From Bifidobacterium polysaccharolyticum (GTDB taxonomy: Bacteria > Actinomycetota > Actinomycetes > Actinomycetales > Bifidobacteriaceae): a stretch of 64,000 nucleotides of DNA. Position numbers and translations under genes: made by a program. The notes beneath the pieces are model-generated. The model was not told where the DNA came from. It did no database searches and was given only the letters and a program-made list of their open reading frames with translations. The stretch spans positions 124,001-188,000 of the forward strand of contig NZ_JACFQG010000002.1 in the NCBI RefSeq assembly GCF_016101585.1, read 5' to 3'. Of this stretch, positions 9,074 to 17,412 are shown one piece after another; position 1 is the stretch's first letter; every line of letters starts with the position of its first letter.

Positions 9074-9751
9074 ATGAACGAGCAGGAACGCATCGATATG
9101 GACAAGCAAGATCGGCGTGGCCGTGTGCTTGAAGACCGAAGGCACATCGATCAAGCCCAATGCCTGGATGCGGGCCGCAAGCTGGCCTATCTGCTGGCCG
9201 ACCATGTGCTCCCCAGAGTCGAACGCTCCCGAAGCGACCAGAGCCTGACCGTGGCCGCCTTTGCCTCCATTCGGGGGGAGATAGCCATGGACCCCAGTCT
9301 TGACCTTCTGCTGGGCCGGGGATACCAGGTGCTCATTCCCATGCTGGGCACGGGCACCCAAGTAGGCTGGGGATGCCTGCAATCAGAGCATGATCTGGAT
9401 GGCATGAAGCGGATTCCCGGCTGGCGGCCGGACGAACCCGATATGCCGGCACTGCCAGCTCAGGCTTTGAATCAGGCTGATCTGATCCTGGTGCCGGCAC
9501 TGGCCATCGACCATACCGGCATTCGTCTGGGTCGGGGCGGCGGCTGGTATGACCGGGCTTTGGCCTTGTGCGCTGAACAGACCCCAGTGGTGGGCATCTG
9601 CTGGCCCGGCGAATTCGTCGAAGATCCTCTGCCCCATCTGGACCATGATCTTCCTGTGGATGCCGTCCTGACGCCCGAAGGTTTCACGCCCACAGCCGCA
9701 GGTCTGTCACGGAGGCCCGGAGCGGACCATAATGGTGATGAACAAGACTGA
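9074..9751 (+). CDS. 5-formyltetrahydrofolate cyclo-ligase
   Basis: About 225 residues. It matches MTHFS enzymes that convert 5-formyl-THF to 5,10-methenyl-THF with ATP hydrolysis. Seen are TVAAFASIRGEIAM, a central YQVLIPML, LILVPALAIDHTGIRLGRGGGWYDRAL (the family hallmark with the Gly-rich loop), and VDAVLTPEGF. The frame is open from 8993, but that would overlap the divergent rimJ start; ATG 9074 or 9098 (AGGAA upstream) is more likely. It is followed closely by an fmdB-type zinc-ribbon gene, the same pair as in mycobacteria. Confidence 0.92.
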   Translation: MNEQERIDMDKQDRRGRVLEDRRHIDQAQCLDAGRKLAYLLADHVLPRVERSRSDQSLTVAAFASIRGEIAMDPSLDLLLGRGYQVLIPMLGTGTQVGWGCLQSEHDLDGMKRIPGWRPDEPDMPALPAQALNQADLILVPALAIDHTGIRLGRGGGWYDRALALCAEQTPVVGICWPGEFVEDPLPHLDHDLPVDAVLTPEGFTPTAAGLSRRPGADHNGDEQD

Positions 9752-9852
9752 CGAGAGGCCCGGTGCCGATTCTTCTGGTCGAAGCCACCACTAGGATATT
9801 GGGTGTTGAACCAATCGTCGCGCGAACCGACCATCAGCGGAGGGAAAGAACG

Positions 9853-10068
9853 GTGCCCACCTATCATTATCGTTGCAAGAACTGCGGATACGACTTTACC
9901 AAGGAGCAGTCTTTCAACGACGAACCCATCACCATCTGCCCCAAGTGCGGGCAGCAGCAGGTCCGCAAGGTCTTCTCCGCAGTGCCTATCGAGTTCAAGG
10001 GCCATGGCTTCTACCGGACCGACGGAGCCTCATCTTCCTCCTCTTCGAGCTCCACAAGCAGCAAGTAG
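9853..10068 (+). CDS. FmdB-family zinc ribbon protein
   Basis: A 71-residue protein starting PTYHYRCKNCGYDFTKEQ with two CxxC knuckles (CKNC and CPKC), followed by a conserved RKVFSAVPIEFKGHGFYRTD and a Ser-rich tail. This is the FmdB/putative regulatory zinc-ribbon family. A mycobacterial member has been linked to chaperone activity, but no molecular function is firmly set. The GTG start at 9853 is chosen because homologous sequence begins there; the open frame goes back to 9763 without resemblance. It lies 101 bases after the cyclo-ligase gene. Confidence 0.9.
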   Translation: MPTYHYRCKNCGYDFTKEQSFNDEPITICPKCGQQQVRKVFSAVPIEFKGHGFYRTDGASSSSSSSSTSSK

Positions 10069-10140
10069 ACCAAGAGGCACATTCGACCACATCGACCATG
10101 CGGACCCATACGCCGGACAACATTCTGGCAGGCTGGGGGC

Positions 10141-11568
10141 ATGGTCGATTTTCCCATCTTCACCAAGAAGAACAAGCCTTCAACGGTCACCAGCACCCTG
10201 ACTCGCCGACGGCGGCTTTTTCGGATACGGCGCGTAGTGGCCGCCCTAGCATTGGGGCTGGCAGTCTTCTGTGCCCTGCAGATCCTGGTCCAGGCGCAGG
10301 GCCGCCTGTCTGTATTGGTCGCCGCTCGGCCTATTGCACGCGGCTCAGCCATCGAGCCTGCCATGGTTCGGACGCGGATCCTGCATGGCAGGGAACAGCT
10401 GCCCGGCCTGATCGCTTCATTTGGGCAAGTACGCGGACAGAGGCTGATGGTCAGCGTCCGCACAGGGCAACCGCTGACCACGGCCATGATCAGCAACAGA
10501 CCGACACAGCCGGCCGGGACCACCGCAGTGACCGTCCACCTGGCCGACGATCCGGGAGACCTGCAGGCCGGCGATCAGGTGAGTTTGCTAGCCGCGGGGG
10601 ACTGCCCGGCCGACAACAGTCCGCATCCCACCCAATCCAGTTCCCTGCCGCCATCCTCCAAGCGAGACCAACCCGGTTCCGATAGGGTGCCGGGACTTAC
10701 CCACAGTCGACAAGTCAACGACGTACAGACACCGGCTCCCAGGCAGGCCTCAAGTGGCGGACGCTGCATGATAGCCGAGCAGGCACTGGCTTTACAACCA
10801 GCACAGACCGTTCCCAGGAATCAATCCAATCCAGACGGGCGGGAAGGCGACCAAGTCCGGCAAGGATCCCAGTCCGTCTTCGCTCTGGATGCCAATCAGG
10901 CCCTGCTCTTGTTGTCGCTGGATCCATCCACCCCTGTCATTGCCATTCGCCCCGACAGAACTCCTGCACCGACACCCTCCAATCATGTCGGAAAACCGAA
11001 ACCATCCTGCGCCCGCGATAATGGAGGAAGAAGGAGGCATGGGCGCTCCATGCCTTACATCAGCTACGGAAGGATGCAGGATGGCCTCGATCAATCAGGT
11101 GGCGGCCAAGGATACCGCCGAAGCAGTGCACAAGATCTCGCAGATCAGCAACAAGGGCGTGCTGGGCGAATTCAAGCAGTTCATCTCGCGCGGATCCATG
11201 GTGGATATGGCCGTGGGCGTGGTCATGGGTTCAGCGGTGACCAGCGTGGTAAACGCCATCGTCAACAATCTGATCAGCCCCCTGATCGCCATGATCTTCG
11301 GCAAACCGGACCTGTCGGGGCTCCTTACCATCAGCTACCGGAACGCCACCATCTCTTTCGGTGCCATTCTGATGGCCCTGCTCAACTTCCTCTTGATCGC
11401 CATCGCTGTTTACTTCTGCATCATTATGCCCATCAACAAGCTGCGGCAACTGAGCAGGGCCGCCTCGGGCATCAAGGACCAGCCCAACGCACCCAGCCCC
11501 CAGGACCAGAGCCTGCAGCTGTTGCGCCAGATCGCCGCCGACATCCACCAGTCAACAGGTGCAGATAG
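10141..11568 (+). CDS. SAF-domain (CpaB/RcpC-like) membrane-anchored protein with anomalous overrun into mscL
   Basis: The N-terminal ~275 residues look genuine: basic cytoplasmic stretch, one membrane segment (VVAALALGLAVFCALQIL, about residues 31-50), then an SAF domain with LSVLVAARPIARGSAIEPAMV and a final DANQALLLLSLDPSTPVIAI. CpaB/RcpC proteins help assemble Flp/Tad pili, but no tad genes are seen here. After about residue 280 the sequence no longer looks like a protein of this family, and the frame runs 488 bases into mscL in another frame. A lost stop or a frameshift near 10960-11020 would explain this; frame 3 has a TAA near 11020. The real end may therefore be near 11000. Confidence 0.7.
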   Translation: MVDFPIFTKKNKPSTVTSTLTRRRRLFRIRRVVAALALGLAVFCALQILVQAQGRLSVLVAARPIARGSAIEPAMVRTRILHGREQLPGLIASFGQVRGQRLMVSVRTGQPLTTAMISNRPTQPAGTTAVTVHLADDPGDLQAGDQVSLLAAGDCPADNSPHPTQSSSLPPSSKRDQPGSDRVPGLTHSRQVNDVQTPAPRQASSGGRCMIAEQALALQPAQTVPRNQSNPDGREGDQVRQGSQSVFALDANQALLLLSLDPSTPVIAIRPDRTPAPTPSNHVGKPKPSCARDNGGRRRHGRSMPYISYGRMQDGLDQSGGGQGYRRSSAQDLADQQQGRAGRIQAVHLARIHGGYGRGRGHGFSGDQRGKRHRQQSDQPPDRHDLRQTGPVGAPYHQLPERHHLFRCHSDGPAQLPLDRHRCLLLHHYAHQQAAATEQGRLGHQGPAQRTQPPGPEPAAVAPDRRRHPPVNRCR

Positions 11569-11608
11569 TCAAGATGCCGGAACCGGTCTGCCGACGGGAC
11601 AGAATTAG
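11081..11608 (+). CDS. mscL: Large-conductance mechanosensitive channel MscL
   Basis: A 175-residue MscL, a homopentameric membrane pore that opens on hypo-osmotic shock. GVLGEFKQFISRGSMVDMAV is the conserved N-terminal helix. The first membrane helix follows with VGVVMGSAVTSVVNAIVNNL, and the second is FGAILMALLNFLLIAIAVYF. The C-terminal helix is longer than usual and Gln/Asp-rich. ATG 11081 is preferred, with AAGGA seven bases upstream; the frame is open further back but unrelated. In mycobacteria mscL also lies near the fmdB/cyclo-ligase pair. Confidence 0.95.
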   Translation: MASINQVAAKDTAEAVHKISQISNKGVLGEFKQFISRGSMVDMAVGVVMGSAVTSVVNAIVNNLISPLIAMIFGKPDLSGLLTISYRNATISFGAILMALLNFLLIAIAVYFCIIMPINKLRQLSRAASGIKDQPNAPSPQDQSLQLLRQIAADIHQSTGADSQDAGTGLPTGQN

Positions 11609-11617
11609 AACCAGTAG

Positions 11618-11851
11618 TCAGTCGCCACGCTCATTGGGGAAGAGTCCCCAATGCGGCGGCAGCTCACCCAGGATCCGTCGGTCATCCCCGTCAAGACGAT
11701 CCTGGGTACAGACCTGGTCCTGAGGATCCTCCTCGATGCCGTCAACATCGAACCGTTCCGTGCCTGGGCGAACCACCCGGCGATGCCGACGTCGTCGTGA
11801 AGCTGCAGGATTACCGGCCTGATTTCCTCGGTCTAGCTGATTATCCGCCAT
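11618..11851 (-). CDS. Small charged protein coupled to the helicase-like gene
   Basis: A 77-residue hydrophilic protein with a basic patch (ASRRRRHRRVVRP) followed by an acidic second half ending ILGELPPHWGLFPNERGD. The ATG at 11851 overlaps the TGA of the helicase-like gene, so it is translationally coupled to it. I do not recognise a named family. The acidic stretch and LPPHWG ending look like a small conserved actinobacterial protein, but this is an impression. It is convergent with mscL, with only 9 bases between their stops. Confidence 0.7.
   Translation of the reverse strand: MADNQLDRGNQAGNPAASRRRRHRRVVRPGTERFDVDGIEEDPQDQVCTQDRLDGDDRRILGELPPHWGLFPNERGD
11632..11653. other. Perfect hairpin at the mscL/77-aa gene convergence
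   Basis: CATTGGGGA, a four-base loop AGAG, then TCCCCAATG forms a perfect 9-bp stem. It begins 24 bases past the mscL stop and lies inside the 3' end of the convergent 77-aa gene. No T tract follows on either strand, so it may protect or weakly terminate transcripts rather than act as a classical terminator. Confidence 0.5.
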
Positions 11852-14800
11852 CAACGCGCCTGATGGTAGATATCGGCAAGGCGAGCGACGATCCTATCGG
11901 CTTCCTTATCAGGGTTGACAAAGGCCGAAACGCTCCAGACCGTCATGACCGACCAGCCAAGATACTGCAGGTCCTCGGTGGTGAACCGGTGACGCTCCCT
12001 GGTGGACTGAGTGTGCATGAACTCGGCATCGTCGGTCAGCACGGCCAAGGCATAGGGCTTGTTCTTGAGCCCCACCACCAATGGAATTCGAGGTGCCTGG
12101 TCATAACCGTAATCCAGGGCAACATCCAACCCTCGGGTCCGCAGCCGCTGGGCCAAATCCCGGAAGAGCACATTGGTAGACTGCTCGGCCTGCTCGGGCC
12201 GGACCGGCTCCGCGTCAGGATGCTCAGCCCAGGTCAACAGATCCTTGAGCAGACGCGGCCCGGGCTGGTGAAGACGGTCATCCTCCATATCCTCAGCAGA
12301 GAAAGCTGCGACAATGTCCAGATTCCGATCAGGCAAGACCAGAGCATCCAGCAGCATGCCCTTGCCCCTTTCGCCTTCCAGATCGCCAAACTGCTGCAGG
12401 AGACGGCCATGGGTGGTCTTGGCAAAACCCAGAGTGAGGATCACGTCAGTAGCCCGGGCACCGCAGACCTCGTCAATGCCGACAATGCGTACGTGCCTCA
12501 GGAACTTGGCGAAAACCCTGTCCTTGGCGGCTGCCGACTTGAGTTCAGCGCCCAGCCGGGAGCGATGGGTAGCTGACAGGGTGACCACAGTCAGCAGGTA
12601 ACTGTTCGGTACCAGGGAAAAAGATCCGGCCTTGCGCTTGAGCATGTCAACGACAGCAGCGACCTCCTGCTGGCTGGACTCGACCAGACCCGTGGCCATG
12701 ACCGGGACGCCAGCACCCTCCACCCTGGTCAGGGTCACCCTGCCAGGCTCCCGGCAATCGGGCACAGGCGCCGACAAATCCCCATAGCCGTGATCCTTCA
12801 GGAAGGCGTCCAGACGAATCGAGCGGCGCGAAGGCCGGGCTTTGACAGTGACCGGAACCAGACGGTCGATCAGCTGCAACAGGCCATCCGAGGTTACGGT
12901 CGGCCGGTGGGCGATGACTGCCACCTGCCGGGCCCGAGCCAGCACAGTCAGGACCTGGATGGAAGGCATATGGGCCCCGGCGTCGATGATGACCGTATCG
13001 GCCAGCTGTGTCGGATTGGTTCTGGTCGCCAGCGTGGCAGGAGTCGCGATGATGATGGGCTTGGCCGCCGACAGTATGCTGGGATGGGCCTGTTGGAAGA
13101 CCGGAAGGGAGGCACCAGGGTTGCCTGCCAGCATGGTGTGCAGCTGATTGGCCTCCTGTGTGCGCGAGAAGAGCAGCTCGGACAGACGCTTTTCGCTCTC
13201 CTGGGCAACCATGGGCCCTATGCTGGCCACGTGCTGTGCATCCACCTGGCTAAAGCGGTCGGCCGCGTTGGATAAGGCGGAACCGTCCTGGTTGGAGATG
13301 ATCTGCGAGGAACGCATGATGTCGTCAAAGACCGTGGTCCACCACGCCAGCTGCAGTTCGGCCCGTACCGCCTTACCTTCAACCTGTCGGTTGCGCAGAT
13401 CCTGGACCAGGCCATCCAGACCCGCCTTGTTGAATTCACCCTCCAAAGCGCAGCGTTCAGGCAAAGTATCCAGGGCTGTATGGTCGTCAAAGAGGGCCTT
13501 GAGCCGCTCCTCCACCTTGTTGAGGTCCATGGTCTCCAGATCACCGCCAGCCGGAGTTGAGTCCAGGACGGTGTCCAGAGCTGTCATGTCACGAATCAGA
13601 GATTCCTGAGTGTCAATGATGACGTCCAGCTTGGGTGGCAGGACCGGCCAGCCGCCGTGGGGGACGAAGGTCCGCCACTGCTCGGCCTGCTTTGAGACCA
13701 CCACCAGCGACTCGTGCAGATCCTCGACCTGCGCACCAGGCCTGAGCAGGCTCTTAGCCTCCTTGACAAGACGTCGACGCTCCCAGAACCCCAGATTCGT
13801 GCCATCAGCCTTGCGATCGGCCTTGGACTTGGTGGCCTCGATCATGGCGGGAATGTCGCGTTCGAAGATGGAGGGCTGGAAGACATCCAGAACACGGCGC
13901 AGGTTCTTGAGGACCACCACCTGCCGTCCCCAATCCTTGACGGTGGCCGGCACGGGGAATCCACAGGTCTCTACAGTAGATTTGACCTGCTCACGGGTGT
14001 CCGGCAGAAGCCGCTGCAGAAGACGAACCACACGGGAGTAAGCATCCACGGCCTCGTTATCGTTGATCAGTGTGGCACCGAACCAGGGAGTGTCTTGGGG
14101 GCCGATGACGAATTCGCCCAGCTCGGCAGCCCTCTCCAGCTTGTCCGCCCAGGCATCCAACTCGGGCTGCAGGTTGTGGGCCGTGGCCGCACCCAAACGG
14201 ACACGGGTGGCAGGATGCGTAGGCATGTTGGCAATGTTGGCCAGATTCTGAATCGTCTGGTAGGCCGAAACTCCCCAGCCCGAATCCACTCCATGAAGAT
14301 CGCCCAGGTAACGGGTCAGCCGGGAACGGACACCCACAAGCTCGTCAGCCACCTGATCGAAGTGCTCACTGGCCTTGCCGGGTTTGAAGCCTACCGCATC
14401 GATCAAACGCTGATCCAGGACGCGGCCCAGTTGGTCGTCGGTCAGGTCAAGGGCCATGCCAGCCATCCCGGCAGCTTCCAGACGGTGTTGGAAGCGCCGC
14501 TTCTCCTCCACCACACAGGGCACATAGAGCACTGTCCTGCCTGCGGTGACGCAACGCGAGGCAATGGCCAAAGCATCGTCGGCGCTGTGGCGGCCGGTCT
14601 GTTCATCCACAAGCACGCTATGCCCGGTCGCCACCAGCTGGGCTGCATAACGGACCCGGTTGGCCACATCTCCGGACTCGAATTCGCTGTGAGGATCCGC
14701 ATCGAAGGGACTGTAGTCGGGCACGGATCTGCCCTTGAGCCGCTCGGAAGCCGCCTGGTCGCCTGCCAAAGCATCCAGCAGATCGTTACCGGTGGACCCG

Positions 14801-15573
14801 ACAGTCATCCGGTCCAGAATCCGGAGGCTTTCACCAAGCAGCTGGGCCGATGGCTCGATGAAACACCCTAGGACAATTTTCCGTTCGATGGTGAAGTCGC
14901 TGATATGCGGCGTGATCAGGGCCGTCATGTCCTTGAACAGCGATGAAGTTTCTGGCGTGCCGCCCTGATAATGGGAGGCGGAAAACAGGCGGTCAGGATC
15001 CAGGGTGATGCCTCGCTCGCGCATGGCCGATATCAAGGCAGGATTAAGATCCACCTTGCCTGTGAATCTGATGGAGGCTCTGGAGGTTCCCTGTGTGCTC
15101 TCATCAATACGCACGGGGTAGAGCAGAACAGGCATGTCGCGCCCCTGCCAGGCAGCCACTCCTACCACCATGGAGAGCTGGGCAAAGCCGCTGGCACGCT
15201 CCTTGGCGGCTTGATCGTCCAGAACCCGCTCCATGCGCCGGTGGGCCGCGCGCAGCATGCCCCGGTCTCGGAAGAGTGCATCCAGATGGACCTGGCCGCT
15301 GGCGAAAAGCTGTGCAATGCCTGAAGGATGCGCATGTGACAGGTCCATCTGCGCGGCCAGCTGCGATACGCTCTCCAGAGGAGTCAATCCCACCTGGTTC
15401 TGGTATTCCTGGCGCCATCCTCGAATTCGATCCAGAGGAGTCAGCGGAGCTTTGACCTCTTCCGCCGCACGGTCGGGGGAGGATTCGGCCACTGATGCCT
15501 GTGCATCCTCGGTACGTTTGCCCTGTTCCGATCCCCCGGTGCTCATTACCGTCTCGCTCATCCGTCTACTCAC
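11851..15573 (-). CDS. Giant helicase-like protein with degenerate motifs (predicted catalytically inactive)
   Basis: 1240 residues with the layout of DUF4011/UvrD-like SF1 helicases carrying a C-terminal restriction-endonuclease-like (MTES_1575-type) domain. The motifs are eroded. The Walker A position (about residues 320-332) reads VDEQTGRHSAD, with the expected GKS Lys-Ser replaced. The Walker B position (about 857-865) reads TVIIDAGAHMP instead of a DEASQ-type motif. The motif VI region near 1065 reads GKGMLLDALVLPDR without the NVAITRAR arginines. In the terminal domain (about 1130-1238) the expected Asp and Glu are Pro and Thr (RIPLVVGLK, YALAVLTDDAE). It starts at a GTG that overlaps the FHA gene stop and ends overlapping a 77-aa gene. 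A structural or scaffolding role is more likely than unwinding. The alignment was done by eye. Confidence 0.75.
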   Translation of the reverse strand: MSRRMSETVMSTGGSEQGKRTEDAQASVAESSPDRAAEEVKAPLTPLDRIRGWRQEYQNQVGLTPLESVSQLAAQMDLSHAHPSGIAQLFASGQVHLDALFRDRGMLRAAHRRMERVLDDQAAKERASGFAQLSMVVGVAAWQGRDMPVLLYPVRIDESTQGTSRASIRFTGKVDLNPALISAMRERGITLDPDRLFSASHYQGGTPETSSLFKDMTALITPHISDFTIERKIVLGCFIEPSAQLLGESLRILDRMTVGSTGNDLLDALAGDQAASERLKGRSVPDYSPFDADPHSEFESGDVANRVRYAAQLVATGHSVLVDEQTGRHSADDALAIASRCVTAGRTVLYVPCVVEEKRRFQHRLEAAGMAGMALDLTDDQLGRVLDQRLIDAVGFKPGKASEHFDQVADELVGVRSRLTRYLGDLHGVDSGWGVSAYQTIQNLANIANMPTHPATRVRLGAATAHNLQPELDAWADKLERAAELGEFVIGPQDTPWFGATLINDNEAVDAYSRVVRLLQRLLPDTREQVKSTVETCGFPVPATVKDWGRQVVVLKNLRRVLDVFQPSIFERDIPAMIEATKSKADRKADGTNLGFWERRRLVKEAKSLLRPGAQVEDLHESLVVVSKQAEQWRTFVPHGGWPVLPPKLDVIIDTQESLIRDMTALDTVLDSTPAGGDLETMDLNKVEERLKALFDDHTALDTLPERCALEGEFNKAGLDGLVQDLRNRQVEGKAVRAELQLAWWTTVFDDIMRSSQIISNQDGSALSNAADRFSQVDAQHVASIGPMVAQESEKRLSELLFSRTQEANQLHTMLAGNPGASLPVFQQAHPSILSAAKPIIIATPATLATRTNPTQLADTVIIDAGAHMPSIQVLTVLARARQVAVIAHRPTVTSDGLLQLIDRLVPVTVKARPSRRSIRLDAFLKDHGYGDLSAPVPDCREPGRVTLTRVEGAGVPVMATGLVESSQQEVAAVVDMLKRKAGSFSLVPNSYLLTVVTLSATHRSRLGAELKSAAAKDRVFAKFLRHVRIVGIDEVCGARATDVILTLGFAKTTHGRLLQQFGDLEGERGKGMLLDALVLPDRNLDIVAAFSAEDMEDDRLHQPGPRLLKDLLTWAEHPDAEPVRPEQAEQSTNVLFRDLAQRLRTRGLDVALDYGYDQAPRIPLVVGLKNKPYALAVLTDDAEFMHTQSTRERHRFTTEDLQYLGWSVMTVWSVSAFVNPDKEADRIVARLADIYHQAR

Positions 15574-17162
15574 TTCCGCACGGCGTTCAGATATTCGTGA
15601 TACCCCTCATTGTTTTGCAGGGCCGCATCGATGTCCCGGTCGCCCTGGGCCTCCAACCAGGCGTAAAGATCATCATAAAGGGCCGGGTTCATGGCCAGGA
15701 AAGGCAGCAGCTGCCGATGCTTGGCCATGGCGAACTGCATGGCGAAGTCCCCGGTTCGCTTGGCATCATCAGAACTCATCCCGTCCACCTCTATGGCTTC
15801 CTGGCCACGGTCATAGTCGCCCTTCGAAACCCGTTCGAAGACGGATCCGGGCTCAAAGGCCGGCTGGTATTGATGGTCATCATCCGGCTTTTCCGCTGGA
15901 TCAGGAAGCCGGGACTGATCCGGTTCCTCCTTGGACAGGCGTGCCAGCTCTACAGCTCCCAGCGGGGTGAACCCCTGTGCTGAGCCTGATTCGCCCCCCC
16001 GGCCTTGTCTGGACTGGCCGTCTGCATGGCCTTTGTAGTCGGAAGAGGCGCTACCATCCTGTTGACCACGATCATCACTAGCATTCTGGCCATAGCGTTC
16101 CTGATCAGGAGCGGATTCAGCGGAACGCGAGCGACGAGCATCAGCGAAAAGGTCACGGTCGACCGGCTGCCTGTCCTCCTCCTGGGTGCCGACCAGCGGC
16201 AGACCCTGCTCGGATTCGTCCTCCTGCCACGGTAGGGGTCGGCGGTCTTCGTCACGAAAGTCCTGAGACTGGAAGTCCCCTTCACGCCGGCCACCCTCGC
16301 GGTCTTCGATTTCTTTGTCATCCGGCTGGTCGGCATAGGCCCTGCGACGGTCCGCTACCTGACCATCTGCCGAGCCAGTACCTGCCGATCCCTTGTCAGT
16401 CTGGCCATGCTCTGCTGAATCAGGATCGTCATAATACCGCGCTTGCGAGTCACGCGTATTCGCAGACGCTGATCTTCCGGAGAAAGGCGGCGACGCGCTA
16501 TCCTCCGAGTCGCGAGCAACTGAGGCAGACCTGGGACGATCTTGTGAAATTCCGTCCGCCTCTTGGGAAGAATCGGCTGTCTTGGCGGCACCCAGGGCCA
16601 TATCATGAAGGGCAGTGACCCGGTTGCGAACCCCGTCGGCCTTGAAGATGCCGGTGGGCTCGCCGGCGCGCATGTCCAGGATGTCGTCAACGGACATGTC
16701 GGCTGCATCAGGCTCCACCGTGCCGCGGGGCTGTGTGGAGTATGAGAAGAGGTCAGGTACCCGGAGCGAGGGATCGGTTTGGTCTTCTTCGGGATTGCTG
16801 ATGCGCACGAAATCGACAGGAACATCACCGAACTGGAAACGAGCCGAGGTGCTGGACAGGGGGTAAGCGGCATCCACAGGCAGCCTGACCAGTGATCCGT
16901 CGGACTGGATCAGATAGGATCCGTTGGTGGAACCCATGTCGCGCAGGGTGGCCAAACCGTCCTGATCGACGGTGAAAATGGCATGTCGTTTTGACATGGA
17001 TTTAGTCTGATCGGTCACCTCCAGACGACGCCGACCGTCATCGGGCAACGGACGCAGAGGCTTGCGGCCGATCTCGACGGTCTCGCCAGGCTTGAGCCGG
17101 GTCTCTTCCACCCCATTGAACTTGATTATCCACACCTGCCCCGGTCGCCGATCGTCACTCAC
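15570..17162 (-). CDS. FHA-domain protein, first gene of the helicase-like operon
   Basis: A 530-residue cytoplasmic protein. Residues about 25-105 form an FHA phosphothreonine-binding domain with VEIGRKPLRP, SMSKRHAIFTV and LRDMGSTNGSYL, which are the GR, SxxH and NG binding motifs. Residues about 150-420 are acidic, Asp/Arg/Ser-rich and probably disordered. The C-terminal part (DFAMQFAMAKHRQLLPFLAM, then NPALYDDLYAWLEAQGDRDI) resembles a single unit of actinobacterial variant leucine-rich repeats. It starts at GTG 17162 with GGGAGG 8 bases upstream. Its stop overlaps the helicase-like gene start (GTGA), so the two are coupled. It may recruit Ser/Thr-kinase targets to the helicase-like partner; this is inference. 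Confidence 0.85.
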   Translation of the reverse strand: MSDDRRPGQVWIIKFNGVEETRLKPGETVEIGRKPLRPLPDDGRRRLEVTDQTKSMSKRHAIFTVDQDGLATLRDMGSTNGSYLIQSDGSLVRLPVDAAYPLSSTSARFQFGDVPVDFVRISNPEEDQTDPSLRVPDLFSYSTQPRGTVEPDAADMSVDDILDMRAGEPTGIFKADGVRNRVTALHDMALGAAKTADSSQEADGISQDRPRSASVARDSEDSASPPFSGRSASANTRDSQARYYDDPDSAEHGQTDKGSAGTGSADGQVADRRRAYADQPDDKEIEDREGGRREGDFQSQDFRDEDRRPLPWQEDESEQGLPLVGTQEEDRQPVDRDLFADARRSRSAESAPDQERYGQNASDDRGQQDGSASSDYKGHADGQSRQGRGGESGSAQGFTPLGAVELARLSKEEPDQSRLPDPAEKPDDDHQYQPAFEPGSVFERVSKGDYDRGQEAIEVDGMSSDDAKRTGDFAMQFAMAKHRQLLPFLAMNPALYDDLYAWLEAQGDRDIDAALQNNEGYHEYLNAVRK

Positions 17163-17350
17163 GTTTTCGACCTCCCAAATCTGCAGCCGCCTTCACTCGG
17201 TACTATCGCCTATTCTGTCATGAAACCCAGAGATAGGATTGATTGCGTGCCGAATTAACTGATAAAGGACACATGAAGGACTGGCAGACATGCCGGAGCA
17301 GTGAGCCTTCCCTGCAGGCAAGGCTTGGGCATCGAAGTGAACCGCATAAA

Positions 17351-17405
17351 ATGGCGGCCGCCCTGGCTCCGGATAAAACCATCAGAGTCAATCAGCGGCC
17401 GCCAT
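17351..17405 (-). terminator. Terminator hairpin downstream of GH30 genes
   Basis: An 11-bp perfect stem (ATGGCGGCCGC with GCGGCCGCCAT) around a 33-base loop starts 8 bases past the GH30 stop. On the minus strand the stem is followed by TTTTATG. The FHA gene begins 189 bases further on. Confidence 0.6.
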
Positions 17406-17412
17406 CATCGAA

